Shown here one piece after another: positions 1 to 11,761 of a stretch of DNA of 58,000 nt. The stretch is from Cryptomeria japonica (Eukaryota > Streptophyta > Pinopsida > Cupressales > Cupressaceae). The notes beneath the pieces were generated by a model. That model was not told where the DNA came from. It did no database searches and worked only from the letters and a program-made list of their open reading frames with translations. Each line of letters starts with the position of its first letter. Position 1 is the first letter of the stretch. A program made the translations under genes and the position numbers. The stretch covers positions 548,858,488 to 548,916,487 of the forward strand of contig NC_081412.1 of assembly GCF_030272615.1 (NCBI RefSeq), in the 5' to 3' direction.

Positions 1-3000
1 AGTTGTGCCGAAACTTTAGGTTATACACAACCTCCTACTCAAGTCAATCGTTCTACCCCTTTGACAACTTCTATTGCTAGTATACCTACTTTTACATCAA
101 ACCTAATGACTACTTCAATACAAAACATTCCACCTATGATCACCAATCATGGGGGTAATCCTTCTTCTTCAATCAACCCTCTTCCTTCATTCAATCCGAC
201 TTCTTCATTCATTCCTTCAATGAGTGTCCCTATTACATCTCCATAAATGAACATGATGCAAGGAGGCAATTCATTTAACCATTCCATTCCTCCTTGTAGT
301 GTTCCTTCTTGCCAATCATCTCCTATGACTAACTATCATAGTGTCCCGCCACCTTACTCTCAATCAATACCTTCTTTTAATAATATAATACCTCCATCAC
401 AATCTAACATGTGTAATATGAACTCTTCAACTGAAGCGACCATTAACAATCTTGCACAAACTGCCTCTTCTTTACAGCAACAAATTGCCTTTATGAATCA
501 ATCGAAGTTTAGTGTGCCCACATTTGATGTTGCGAGCCCACTTTCTCTTGACATTGTTTGAGCTATCCCCCCTAAGCATGTTCAAATCCCACAGTTGGAA
601 CTTTATAATGGTAAAGGTGATCCTCTAACACATGTTAAGACCTTTCAAACAATATGTACCGATTTTGCTCATGACCAAAGGTTGCTTGCAAAACTATTTA
701 CTAGAACATTAAGAGATAAGGCTCTACAATGGTATTGCTCATTGCCTTCCTATTCTATTACTTCTTTCCAACAACTTGCAAATGCTTTTATTCAACAATT
801 TCAAAACAATATAAGTCCTAAAGTTACTTTGATTGATTTAATGCATTGTAAACAAGGTGTTAAAGAAAAAGTGACTAATTTCATTGGTAGATATAAGCAT
901 TTGTGTGCTCAAATTTCTTTTCCAGTACCTGATAATGATATTCAAAGAATCTTTATTTCTAATTTACAAAAAGATATTAGAGAAAAACTTCTGTTTTCTG
1001 AGTTTACTTCTTTCCAACAGTTGTGTGCAACTCTTCACAATTATCAACTGGCTGTGAGTCAAATGGAACAAGCAAATCCTATGGCTCCGAGTGATAAGGG
1101 TGATAGTAGTCAACAACCATTTGGGAAGTTTAAACCAAACATAGGGTTCATTAAGTTCAATGAAAACATCACCAACAACAATGTGAATGCAGCATCAGGT
1201 GTGCCTCCTATTTCTAAGTTTTTCAAGAAAGAAAGAAAGTTTACTCCTTTGAATGAATCATTACATAGTATTATGAATAAGTTATTGGAACAAAATGTGC
1301 TTACCCTCCCTCCTATAAAGAAAATAGATCCTGCAAAGATTAATTCACCCTATTTTGATAACAAATCTTTTTGTCAATTTCATCATCAACTTGGGCATGA
1401 TACTGAAAAATGTTTTGCTTTAAAAGGTAAAATTCAAGATTTGATTGATAATAATACTATCTTTGTTTCAGGTGTGAATTATAAAGGCAACACATCTGTA
1501 GCTCTTCCTAACCAAAATATTAAGATTTTTACTAATCCATTACCTTCTCATACCTCTAATGTGATTGAGACTAATGATTCCTCTTTCTCACCTGATGGTC
1601 TTGTGTCTATGACTTCGAATGTGATTAAGTTTGTGGAGCAGCAGAAAATCCCTAAAGAACCTTCCATCACATTTGATTCCAGTGAAACTATTAGGGCACC
1701 TGATGGTCCTTTATATATAGTTGCAAAAGTCAAGAATACACCTTGTTGTGGAGTGCTTATTGATCCTTCTTGTATGGTTAATGTCATTACTGAAGAATTT
1801 CTTTTTACTTTGCAATTGAATCAAGTGATCTATGACAAAACAAATGTGGTTGTGAAATTATTTGATGCATTTTCTTCTCCTGCAATTGGTTCTATTACAT
1901 TACCTATTGAGGTCCATAACAAATCCCTTGATGTGAGCTTTGCTATTATTCCATCATCCGAACAATTTCGTGTGAAGCTAGGCTATCCTTGGCTATCTTC
2001 CATGAAAGCTATTGCTTCTCCTATTCACAAGTGTTTGAAATTTCCCCATAATGGTGAAGTTGTTACTATCAATCATAGTCTCTTTAAACCACCTGAAAGA
2101 ACTTCTAGCGTTCCTATTGATTATTTTTGGCCTAAACAATTTCAATCTCTTCCACCGCGAAGTGATCATATTTTCAAATCTTATGAAAAGTGGAAAAAAG
2201 GTATGATCCTATCTCTAAGTGAACCTAGAATACCCAAACTTGATATTCCTATCATTCTTGAGAAGGAAGTTCTTCCTTTGAAAGATAAAACTAATGTCTT
2301 TCCTCAAGAAGATTCCCAACCCATCCCTATGGATGTGACTATGCCTATGTCTAATAAACTTTCTAAAGGTAGACCTATATCTCCTCGTCATGATGGACTT
2401 GGTCTCCTTCCTAAACCAGATATTCCTCCTTTATATGGAGTAGTTCCTCCTCCTTCCTCTTATGGAGAGAAGAGACCTTCCTCTTCTCCTATTGTCCAAC
2501 CTAAGAGACCACAACCTAAACACCCAAGTGATAAGGATGAGAACATTCCTCCTCCTCAATCTTCTCAACTTCCTAGTAAGACTAGACGAAATCGTTCTAC
2601 GTGTGAACGCTGACGAAAGCATCGTCTTAGAGCTCATGCAGCTGCTTCTCAAACTTTGCAATCCCCAAAAACACCTTTAGCTAGCATTATTCCATTTTCT
2701 CCTCAACCGAAAATTGAGCCAAAATCTCCTAAACATAAGATGCATGATGGTTTTGATCCTGTGCGAGTTAAAGATCCTATTTTTATAAATCTTGATGATG
2801 ATATAGATGAAAATGTTATTCATGATGAAAATATTACTCCTCTTTCTTCTGATAGTGAATATGAATATGTTGATATTGATAACCATTTATCTAACGAATT
2901 TTCTAAAGCACTTATCCTAGCTCCTAGACAAGAACAACGTGGCTTGGAACATGAACATAGCCCTTGTTTGGATCTTGTGATAGCTCCATCTGCTGTGTTG

Positions 3001-3081
3001 GATGTTCCTCCTCTAGCGTGTTTCCTACCTTCCCGAAATATTGATCAGCAAGATCGGGGGGTGGATGACATGCTAGACTAG
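1..3081 (+). pseudogene. Ty3/gypsy gag-protease frame, Tat/Athila-like, no polymerase
   Basis: One forward frame runs through the whole interval and is broken only by stops at 244-246, 559-561 and 2611-2613. The first part (to about 560) is Ser/Pro/Asn-rich. From about 595 there is a retrotransposon gag (capsid) domain with the typical GDPLTHVKTFQ...ALQWYCSLP pattern. A His/Cys knuckle-like segment, FCQFHHQLGHDTEKCF, lies near 1366-1413. A retropepsin-like domain follows (about 1690-2070), ending in the family pattern GYPWL..MKAIASPIHKCLKF. The expected catalytic D-S/T-G reads D-P-S, so it is probably inactive. The tail (2100-3081) is Pro/Ser-rich, then acidic. No reverse transcriptase, RNase H or integrase lies between this frame and the LTR, so the element is non-autonomous (gag-only type). 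The 5' LTR and the true start lie left of the window. Placement in the Tat/Athila group is from the gag and protease patterns; confidence is moderate. Confidence 0.8.
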
Positions 3082-3831
3082 TTCATTAGCATAGCAGATT
3101 CTCTCCTCCTCTCTTGATCTCTTTTGTTACTTCTTCTATGTGTTATTCCCATTCTTCTATTTGTTGTCCTTAGTGTTGTCTACTTGAGGACAATGCAAAG
3201 CATTGAGATCTCTTTTGGTCTCTCTCATGTTGACTCAAAAGACATGTGTTCCCTTCTTCTAGGTGACCTTCCTTGATTGGGGAATGAAGAACAATTATGC
3301 ATACATACATATGATATACATGAATTATCATATACCATACTGACCCCAAGGAAAGTGAAGTCACCTCGTGCTTTGTGTTTTGTGTCTATTATCCTTGGGT
3401 TTATCTCACACTTGGGGGCTAAATCTTTGTGATAACATGCTCCTTTCCCTTCTCATTTCTTATGTGTATCACTACCTTAAATAAATCACCCCCGATGAGG
3501 TGTGTGCGATCGCTTTAACATAGGGGGCATACACTCCATTCATATCTCTCCAAGATACTTGAAAATTTCTTGGCGAACTTAGCTTTGCCTTGAAAATTTT
3601 TGGTATTTTTCTTGCATGACTCATAGTGAGGGAACCTTACTACTGACAGTCATGGTTCTCCCTCATGATATTTCCTTTTACTTTGTCAATCGAAGTCATA
3701 AGATCCTTAGTCCACTGGGGGCTTGGTGTATCTTGCCTCCTTGACGTGGTGAAAGTCTTTCAATGTTGTTTCCTTGTACTTTACCGAAAGTATGGGCGTA
3801 CGCTTATACTCTCGCTAAAGTGGAGGCTAAA
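3082..3831 (+). other. 3' non-coding region and polypurine tract of the gag-protease element
   Basis: No coding frame is visible. The stretch holds several G-rich tracts typical of this element type: CACTTGGGGGCT near 3410, ATAGGGGGCAT near 3522 and CCACTGGGGGCTTGG near 3715. The purine-rich AAAGTGGAGGCTAAA ends directly at the LTR start at 3832 and is the most likely priming tract for plus-strand synthesis. The others look like decayed or duplicated tracts. Confidence 0.55.
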
Positions 3832-4002
3832 TGTAGCATTGTAAAATTGTGACACTTGCAATTTCAATTGCATTTGGGTCTTCATGATGGCGGCACAACG
3901 TTGAACTTGAATGGAGACCCCGAAACCTATTTACGACATCAAAAACTGCATCTTTCTGCACCTTGACTTGATCCTCCTTGCACCCTGCTGTCCCGGGAGG
4001 TT

Positions 4003-4095
4003 GGACCATGGCGCCCAGCGACCTGGCCCTTCAGGACCATGGCATCTAGTGCCCTGGTCCCTCAGGACCATGGCGCCCAGCGCCCTGGTCCCTGG
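4003..4095 (+). repeat. Three 31-bp tandem repeats in the LTR U3
   Basis: Units start at 4003, 4034 and 4065, each beginning GGACCATGGC and ending CCCTTCA, CCCTCA or CCCTGG. They are much more GC-rich than the surroundings and sit about 120 bp upstream of the TATA box, as expected for a repeated promoter module. Confidence 0.8.
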
Positions 4096-4214
4096 CCCTA
4101 TTTTGGGCCTGGTCTCTTGTTGGGCATCGGGTCTTCAAGTTTGCAATTTGGAAAATAATGCTCCTAGGTCGGCCTAAGGTCGGAAAAATCAGTCTCCTAA
4201 CCCTAATTGACAAG

Positions 4215-4222
4215 TATATAAA
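4215..4222 (+). promoter_or_regulatory. TATA box of the LTR
   Basis: TATATAAA lies inside the LTR, with a GC-rich U3 upstream and a pyrimidine-rich leader downstream. Transcription would be expected to start about 30 bp further on. Confidence 0.5.
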
Positions 4223-5084
4223 CTACATTTCCCCTCGCAGAAAAGGGGCGGAGAAACATATGTGTGCAAGATGTGGAAGCGATAGGCAAACATTCAAACA
4301 TTCAAGCATTCAAGCATTCCTTCAAGCAATTGAGCATTCTAAGTCTCCATTCAAGGCTAGGTGTTGCATTCAAGACAAGGATTCAACCATTGAAGAGGAG
4401 ACCACCTACAACATACAACATACAACATCATTACACCTTCGCATGTAAGAATACAAACATTCTTACAACAAGGTATCAGTACTGGATTACATTACAAACA
4501 TTTACATTTACAACATTCTCATTTCTTGGTTAATTCCAAAACTGGGGTTTGACCTGAAGGCAAACCCCTAATCCCTAACCCCCCAATCATCCTCTCTTTT
4601 CTACATGTAGGTTGCAGGTACATGGCTGTAATTGAAGATCTGGAACCCTTGTGCAGAGACGAATAGATCCCCCTTCATTTCGTGGATTTTTTGGAGGACC
4701 GTGTGCACTCCGGGCGCCATTGTCCAATCAAATTTCACTCAAACTTTCAGGACAACATCATCTCGAAATTTTTCTACTAATTTCAGGTCCGTAGCTTCAT
4801 CCCATGTCCCTATCTCCGTCTACAAGTGAATCTTTCTTACTTTTACATACACTCCTAGTTCAATCCTTCTATCTACATTCTTTACAAAAGAGGGTATCCT
4901 TGTTGTCTCAACCCTTGAAACTCATTTAGAATTCAATCTTGCATTGTGTGGGATTGGATCTTGTGGGTTTTAACCCCTCTTTTGAATGTAAAGTCTCTCC
5001 TAAGTGAAAACCGTCAATCCTAGTGACCCCCTTTCTCTCTCCATGGAGTGGGGGAACACCTAGGGTTCAATTTTCCACTTTACA

Positions 5085-6760
5085 GAGATACTGAGTAAAT
5101 TCCTTTGAAATCAGTGACTCAAGAAATCACATCAAAATCTAGAGAACTATATGGATAGAAGGAGTATCCAAATTTGTTAAAGATACACCTCTAAGAAAAA
5201 TTGTGGGATCCTTCCAAAAATATAACCAAGAAGTTCCCAATCAAGTAAAATCATTAAAATCCTCAACTTTAGACTACCCTATTGCCTGAAAAGTATCACC
5301 TAAGGGATGGAAATAAAGTATCACCTAAGGGATGGAAATGAGGGATAACTAAAAGGAATTGAGGATTGAAATCCCATTAATCCTTCCAAAAAAGAGCTCT
5401 ATCAACCTTATTAATAATCTAAGATGAATCTTCTTCAACAATAGAATCTCCCCTCTTTATAGTATCCTAGTAAACCTTTCCTAGAATTAGATCCCAACTA
5501 GCTAAACTCTAGTTTTGATATTTGGGGATATCCTCCATACTCACACCTCTTAAATGATTGAAGTTAATAATTCTAACCTCTAAGTTCTCAAAATACTTAT
5601 ACCACCTCCATTGAAGCTAAATATTGAGAATGTAATTTAGATTGTCTTAAGCTAAGTCCTCCATTAGATTTTTTTATTACAAACTTGATCCCAATTAACT
5701 AAAATCCAATTTTGAGATTCCAAATTTTTAACCCAGAGAAATTTGTGAGAAATATAATCAAAATATTTAAAATAAATATTATTGGAGTGTCCATAATACC
5801 ATAAATCTATAAATAGGGAGAGTTTGAAGGAAAACTTTCAAGAGTCATTTTTCTGATAGAAGTAGTCATTTAAACTTGTAATGACTTATCTTCAGTTGAA
5901 GCTTATCTAGAATTATTTTTCAATGATCTATTCTAAAAATTATCAAATCCTATTTTAAAATGAAGAATTGAGAAATTCTTTTTGAATAGCTATAGAATAT
6001 TATTAAAATATATATTGAATTTATTCTTGTTAACCTATTTCCTTAAAGCTACAAAATAATATCTAAATATTTTTTGAAGTTGGTTGCATCAAAACCTTTA
6101 GTTAAATACAAAACACATTATTTTCTCTTTATTTACTAATAATTCTATGTAGTAATTTAACCATTAAAATAAGAAATATGGAGATAGAGGATCCCCTTGC
6201 TGAATCCCTCTTGACATAAAGTAAAATAAAAGAAGTAAATACAATTTACATGGAGAAATAAAGTAGAATAAGAGACACAACTCATAACCATTTCTTAAAA
6301 GAATAAGAGAACCTAAGATATTTTTAAAACGCTTAGCAATAAGGTTAATAATAATTAAATTATAAGACAAATTACATAACATTATACGAAAAAATTAATC
6401 CAGATCTATTTAGCACCTTTACATTTTATAATGAAAGCCAAGAAAAGGAAATTATCACTTTAATTGTTTGTTTATTTTCATGAGATTACTAAAACATCTT
6501 GAGAAGGTTAAATTTTAAGAGATCCCAATATTCCTAAAAGATATCAATAGTCAAACTATTAGGTTCAAGGGATTTTCTTTTCTTCATTTGAAAGAAAAAT
6601 ATGTCAAGCTCTTCAATAGATATAGGTCTCATTAGAAGATTATTCATTTTTCTCTAAAACTGTAAAACGAATATATTCTAGAGTGAATTTCTCTTTCAGT
6701 AAAGCGCTATGACCACTTTTTTTTTAATAGAGATGAAAATACATAAAATAGCTTCCCTTG
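5085..6760 (-). pseudogene. Decayed LINE (non-LTR retrotransposon) reverse transcriptase
   Basis: Reading the minus strand from 6640 downward gives consecutive LINE reverse-transcriptase blocks. The first is LMRPISIEELDIFFFQMKK followed by KSLEPNSLTIDIF*EYWDLL (about 6640-6490), a decayed version of the KSPGPDG...FFKKYWD block. The next is SRGIQQGDPLSPYF (about 6170-6220), the RGLRQGDPLSP block. Nearer 5660-5720 the sequence VNWDQVCNKK...NGGLSLRQSKL matches the linker before the C-terminal zinc-finger region of plant LINEs. Many stops and frameshifts separate these blocks. The endonuclease is not recognisable and the 3' end is cut off by, or lies under, the LTR at 5084. It is an old, dead copy. 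Confidence 0.75.
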
Positions 6761-6976
6761 AAATATCTTGAATGCATTATCTTAGTGTTGGCCTATGTTG
6801 TACTATCTTTATTTATAGTGACAATTGGCATCATCTTTTATATGATCTTCTTGATGCTTGGGACTTTCCTTATCCCTATATTCAACTCATCCTTATTATA
6901 TGATTTTACTACATTATCTATAATTTTGCTAGAGTCACATCTTTTTGCTACTATTATATCTTCTCAATTTTTTTAA
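6761..6976. other. AT-rich stretch with no assignable feature
   Basis: It may be the upstream part of the LINE. The open frame on the plus strand is hydrophobic and low-complexity and shows no family pattern. Confidence 0.3.
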
Positions 6977-8241
6977 GCACATACATTTATTAAGGGGGTG
7001 AATTAGTATATACCAATTTTAACTTCAAAACAAATACAACATTAAAACTATTATTGTGTCTAATAGTATCATCAAAACAACTATGCAAGTGATGAACTTA
7101 ACCACACATCAATAGAAGATAACACCAAATTTACATGGAAACCCAAAAGGGGAAAACACAATGAGAATAGCTTGTTGGAAATACTACCCAAATCCAACCT
7201 CACAAAATAATAATGAACTTGCAATGATTTTATAGGCACCAACCCATAGGAATTTTAACCTAAGAAGGAAACATCAATCCCCAAATAGATTTGCAGGCAC
7301 CAACCTATATGAGATACCAATACCCTAATTCATATAATTAAGCACCAACTTGGAGAATGAGTCACTGACCTCAAATACATAGAAGATATAGGAAATACAA
7401 AGGATGTATCTTGCAAACCATTAAACTTAGATCACATTATCAATCAAATCTTATATACTACATAACACTCTCAAAATGTGTATAGGATCTACATTTTACT
7501 TTTCAAACTTCACATTGTATTTTTGAGTACACAACTTGTAGAAATTCTACCACTCTACCACATATTGGAATGGGTAGAATTCAAATTATATATGCATTAC
7601 AATACTACTTACACTTCCATGTTGACTTAATCCAATTTAAAAATCTATAAGTTGGCTAGAGATAAGTTCCTTAATTCAAATGTGTAGTAGGCTATCCTAA
7701 AGAGAACATATTATACCAGGATTAAGATCACACTATGTGCTACCCAATACAAAATCATATGGTCCTAAAATACCTTCACATGCTTCCTCTAGTTGACCCA
7801 CATTTTATTTATCTATGCATGTCCAACAAAAAATATTGCACATTCAACAAACAAACTCAATGTGCACTCTATCACTTCTAACTTTTTATTTCCTTGAGAA
7901 AATCTACTACAAATTTGAAATATTTTTCCCATGTATAGCCTTAGTTATCTTCCAAACTACATGTAAAAATTATTCTCTATGGGAGAAAGCAATATTATAC
8001 ACATCGATAATACAGTTGGATGCATATAGCCTTTGATCAAAAAACATTAGAAACCCAACACAAACACTTCTGGGCCACAACAAATATACTAAACATTCAA
8101 GAAGAACTAATATCGATACATAATGATAATAATAAGAGAGCTACCAAATGATAAATAGACTCCAACTTTCATTAGTGTCAAATACTATGACATGACTCAA
8201 TCACCTTGACATCAAAAATCTTCTTGACATGACTGACAACA
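6977..8241 (-). repeat. Diverged copia-type LTR (solo LTR or fragment)
   Basis: The left edge carries TTATTAAGGGGGTGAATTAG, the antisense of the C-run motif found just before the 3' end of the C-element LTR (37814-38960). A block of ACATGGAAACCCAAAAGGGG follows, as it does in that LTR. The right edge, read on the minus strand, begins TGTTGTCAGTCATGTCAAG and then TTTTTGATGTCAAGG, a typical copia LTR start. No primer site or coding sequence adjoins either end, so a solo LTR is plausible. No clear target duplication was found. Confidence 0.4.
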
Positions 8242-8371
8242 CTATATTAAAAAAATTACCCTTCATCTATTTTACCTTGGAAATAGTACCCTATTAGATA
8301 TAATATTTCATATTCCCCCTCAATAATATTTTATTCCTATGCCATTTCCTCCATATATGCTTCTTCTTTAC

Positions 8372-8382
8372 TCACATATGAT
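8372..8382. repeat. Left 11-bp target-site duplication of the MULE
   Basis: TCACATATGAT is repeated exactly at 10281-10291. The length matches the 9-11 bp duplications made by Mutator-like elements. Confidence 0.85.
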
Positions 8383-8436
8383 GGCATCCCATCAAAACAA
8401 CCTAGCCAAAATAACCCTTGACACAATAACCCAATG
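8383..8436 (+). repeat. Left terminal inverted repeat
   Basis: The left sequence CAAAACAACCTAGCCAAAAT and the following GACACAATAACCCA pair with the reverse complement of 10230-10280 (CAAAATAACATAGTCAAAAT ... GACACAATAACCCA). Roughly 41 positions align with about seven mismatches. Similarity continues more loosely inward through ATAACCC repeats to about 8520. Confidence 0.8.
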
Positions 8437-8699
8437 AAAAAACATCCTAGGCTAATAATATCCCATCTTCACAATAACCCTATCTTAAATTATCCCAGAT
8501 AAAAAACAACCCATGGTTGAAAAGAGATCTGACACATGATAATCAATTGCATTTAGTTAGTGACTGCTATTAATTAATTAGTGTCAATGAAGTCTTTCAT
8601 TAGTGAGTACCTGCTATTTTTTATTAGAATATCAGTGACAATGCCTCTTTAGTTTTTAATAAGCCAAAAAGACAAGTTAACGCTTGTTTTAAATGGTTA

Positions 8700-9990
8700 G
8701 ACATTTTTGCTTCATCGAAAAAGCACGAATAAAATTATCTAGCATTGTACGGATTATTTTACAAACAAATGTTCAAGCTGGTACCATACTATGATAGAAA
8801 TAGAATCTAGGAAGGTGATAAGCAACACAAAACATAATCATGCTATGAAACTTGAGATGATCACTGTCAAACACAAATTTAATGAAATAAAAAGCATGGC
8901 ATTCTTGACTCAAGACCCTACAATAAATATCATTTCTTCTTCATGTTTTAATATTTCATTACCTGCAATAGGAGCATTACTGTCAACCAATGCATTATCC
9001 AAAATGATTCAAAGAAAAACATTAAGGTTTGAAGCACTGCCACCAAATCCTTTGACATTGATAGACCTTACCTGACTAGTTAAATGAATGATTAGTGATA
9101 GAGGGGAAGTGTTTCTTTTTCATGATAGAAATGATGAGAATTATTTTTTAATATTCACCACTACACAAAATTTGCAATTGCTGAAAGAATTTGAAAACTC
9201 ATTCAATGATGGTACATTCAAATCAGTGCCAAGTGTTTTTCATCAGTTGTACATGATCCATGGCTTGAAAACTAATGCAAAATTTTCACCTATTTACATT
9301 CTTATGACTAACAAAACAAAAAAAAATTATACACAAGTACTTGTAAAATTAAAATAGCTTTAACCTAGAATCTAAACCCAAAAAGTATACTTATTGACTT
9401 TGGATTAGGTTTTGTGGGATCTATGTCTAAATTGTTTTCAAATGTCAATATCTAGGGTTTTTTTTTCCATTTCTCTCAATGCTTGTGGAAGAAACTTCAA
9501 GAAGAAGGTCTATAAACATGTTACAGTGTTGATGAAGTCATTGCATTTGAGATCAAAAGACTTGCTGCAATAGCTTCTATGCCTTAGATAGACATAATTG
9601 ATACATTTGAAACACTTCTACAATCTCCTTATTATATGGAACATGAGAATAATTTGCAAGGCATGATTGATTATTTTGAAGACACCTAGGTTGGCAAACT
9701 AAACAAAAGAGGTAATAAACAATCACCCAAGTTTCCAATCGCAATGTGGAATTTTTGTTTGACTACTCAAGATGATCTTCCCAAAAGAAATAATGCTATT
9801 GAGGGATTAAATAGAGAATTTAGTGAATCTCTTCAAGCATCACACAACTCAGTTTAGAAATCCATCAAAGTAGTGAAAAATGATTAGGGTCTCCAAGAGA
9901 ATAAAATAGAGAAATATATGGCCGGATGCACTAAGAAACTGAACAAGGAAAAACACTGTGATCTCAAAGCAAGACTAGAAAAAGACTAGT
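8700..9990 (+). pseudogene. FLYWCH zinc finger-MULE transposase (Phantom-like), decayed
   Basis: The frame shows, in order, the blocks of a FLYWCH-MULE transposase. A C2H2-type FLYWCH remnant comes first: HCTDYFTNKC...TKHNH (about 8750-8850, with the usual Trp codon before HC read as TAG). The transposase core FNDGTFKSVPSVFHQLYMIH and ILMTNKTKKNY follows (about 9200-9330) and contains the first catalytic Asp of the DDE set. The C-terminal region (about 9460-9900, another frame) has FSQCLWKKLQEEGL, then DYFEDT*VGK, KFPIAMWNF, LPKRNNAIEGLNREF and SLQASHNSV*KS. The NNAIEG Glu is the expected last acidic residue. At least three stops are TAG where Trp is expected (G-to-A). The product would bind the inverted repeats and catalyse cut-and-paste transposition. 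It is inactive here. Confidence 0.85.
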
Positions 9991-10229
9991 TGATGGTTAT
10001 GACAAATGTAACATTTTAGATTTTTTAAGAGGTATCACTCATATTTTGGAACTGTAATTGAAAATTTGAATAATGAATTTTTTTTGGTAACATACATGTA
10101 ATTTATTAATTTTGTTTTTCTTCCTCTATAATCTTATGGGGATATCTTATCAATGGGTTATTCTAGTTGGGGTTTATTTTTTCCGTAGGTCATAATGATG
10201 TTGGGTTTGTTTTTACATGGGTTATTTTG

Positions 10230-10280
10230 AATGGGTTATTGTGTCACAAGTTATTTTGACTATGTTATTTTGTTGTGCAA
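10230..10280 (-). repeat. Right terminal inverted repeat
   Basis: Reverse complement of the left terminal repeat. Interior to it, GGGTTATT-type motifs recur at about 10154, 10217 and 10234. Confidence 0.8.
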
Positions 10281-10291
10281 TCACATATGAT
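10281..10291. repeat. Right 11-bp target-site duplication of the MULE
   Basis: TCACATATGAT, identical to 8372-8382. Confidence 0.85.
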
Positions 10292-10787
10292 TGTATATGT
10301 ACTACTTGGTATTTTCCACACAATCTCAATTATTCTTTATATGAGTTAAACATTCCATCACAATCTACAAACCATTGAATTGAGAAAAAAGCTAAAGGAA
10401 TCCATAGTTCCTTTCATATCTAGCACCTCAAAATATAATTTTCTTTTAATACCCAATATGTTGATAAAAAAACTAGGGAAAATACCATCCTTTTGTGCAA
10501 ACCACTTTTGTGGTGCCTTGGACAAGTACCATAGTGAAAACCTACTCAAAGGCACCATGTGTGTATGGATAAAATGTATTATCCTTTAGGTCCTCTATGA
10601 TGCTTTTTACCTTTAAATATTCATCCCATATCATATCTTGGTTTCCTACCTTATTGATTTACATTTCATTCTATTCACTTTGTCCTGTACTGGGGATAGA
10701 CACTTGTTTCTTCTTTTAGAATATGTTTATAATAGTCTCTCTCTTGTCTATTTAGTGTCTTGGATGAGTTCCTTTATTAATATTAAG
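10292..10787. other. Unassigned AT-rich sequence
   Basis: No family pattern, repeat edge or coding frame with recognisable content was seen on either strand. Confidence 0.3.
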
Positions 10788-11335
10788 TGTCATACACTCA
10801 AAGTATATTGACATCATCTGATTTACACATACAAAACATAGCACTTGAAATTAAAACTGAGATATTTTTGTAACCTTGATATTATACACCAATCACATCA
10901 TTTGCCACTATAATAATTTCCAAATAACAAGCAAGATGTAGAGGCCAATGAATAGCACAATGCAATAGAGAAAATGATAGATAAGAATAATTTGTACTCA
11001 TAAATATGCAAAAATCAATCAACTATACAATGAGGATGAGCATTCTTATAAAGGAAAGGCCTTAGGAAAATGAGAACACACAATCATGACATGTGGCTCA
11101 ATAAGATACAAGGGTATGTAGGAGTAGGTAGGAGAAATAATATAGTATTCCACTAATGGTGGATCACCCACCAAAGGTGGAATGTGATAACAAGATAACA
11201 CCACAAAAGGTGGAATTTCTCCTTCAACCATCTTCCATAAATGCACAATTCCCTATGTGTCTCATATGCAGACTACAATGAATGAATTATCCTAAGTCAA
11301 CTTAAGTAAAGTGTAATTTTGAGACATAATTTACA
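10788..11335 (-). repeat. 3' LTR of a copia fragment (element A)
   Basis: On the minus strand it starts TGTAAATTATG directly after the purine tract CTTAAGGGGGGGTTTTGG. The same arrangement occurs in element F (CTTAAGGGGGTG then TGTTAGAG). The left end is set at a TG near 10788 and is uncertain. Confidence 0.4.
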
Positions 11336-11761
11336 CCAAAACCCCCCCTTAAGTGAAACTTAGGGGAATGTACACTCAAGCTAACTATGAAAGATGGGTC
11401 TCGGCTACTAGGCCTTGTTAGGTACCCATGAACAAATGCAATGCAATCTCTCACAAACAAAAAAAGGGTGAAAACCCAATGGAAAAAAACTTTGCCCAAA
11501 AGAGAAATGAAAATACAAAATGCTCTCAATGATGTATGAGAAGCACAAAACCTCATGTGAGAAAAAGGTCTCCCCCATAAGAGGGAAGAGGAGAGACCAT
11601 GAAGCCCCACCCTCAATGTAGAATCTCCTGCAAAGATGGTCTAATAATGTTCAACAAAATTCCTCCCCATTAGAAATAAATAGAGCCAATGTTGCACCCA
11701 GAATGTCAAAGTGTGACAAAACCAGGTATTGATGTCAATGAAGAATGATGATGAATCACTC
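11336..11761 (-). mobile_element. Truncated 3' end of copia element A, interrupted by element B
   Basis: Adjacent to the LTR, the sequence parallels the 3' untranslated part of element F (18065-18300). Shared blocks are a CCCCCTTAAG tract, AAGATGGxTC, GAAAACCCAATGG.AAAAAA and AAAAGAGA.A.AAAA, in the same order and spacing. The similarity stops at the first base of the element B LTR, so B probably inserted into A and the pol part of A lies beyond the window. Confidence 0.6.

Larger units (their letters stand above)
3832..5084 (+). repeat. 3' LTR of the gag-protease element
   Basis: It begins TGTAGCATTG directly after a purine tract and ends TTCCACTTTACA, so it has the TG...CA ends of an LTR, about 1.25 kb long. 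U3 runs to a TATA box at 4215-4222. R-U5 is pyrimidine-rich and contains a hairpin-forming sequence at 4445-4466 (8-bp arms GTAAGAAT/ATTCTTAC). Sequence character changes after 5084 to the AT-rich LINE remnant, which supports the right end. The matching 5' LTR is outside the window, so the right boundary is inferred from the CA and this change. Confidence 0.6.
8383..10280 (+). mobile_element. Mutator-like DNA transposon with FLYWCH/MULE transposase
   Basis: A 1.9-kb unit flanked by identical 11-bp duplications and bounded by inverted terminal repeats, with a decayed transposase frame inside. Terminal and subterminal regions are rich in a repeated ATAACCC/GGGTTAT motif, which may be transposase binding sites. 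The transposase is of the FLYWCH-containing type that is common in animals, not the usual plant MuDR type. The unit sits in old LTR-retrotransposon debris and contains no second gene. Confidence 0.85.

Noticed and set aside
4468-4490. ACAAGGTATCAGTACTGG as a primer-binding site that would end the LTR at 4470
   Set aside because: Only about eight bases match the tRNA complement, and the following 600 bp look like R-U5 that ends in TTCCACTTTACA at 5084. Kept as a weak alternative.
6758-6976. Hydrophobic plus-strand frame of 72 residues
   Set aside because: AT-rich sequence gives Ile/Leu/Phe-rich frames by chance; no neighbour or motif supports it.
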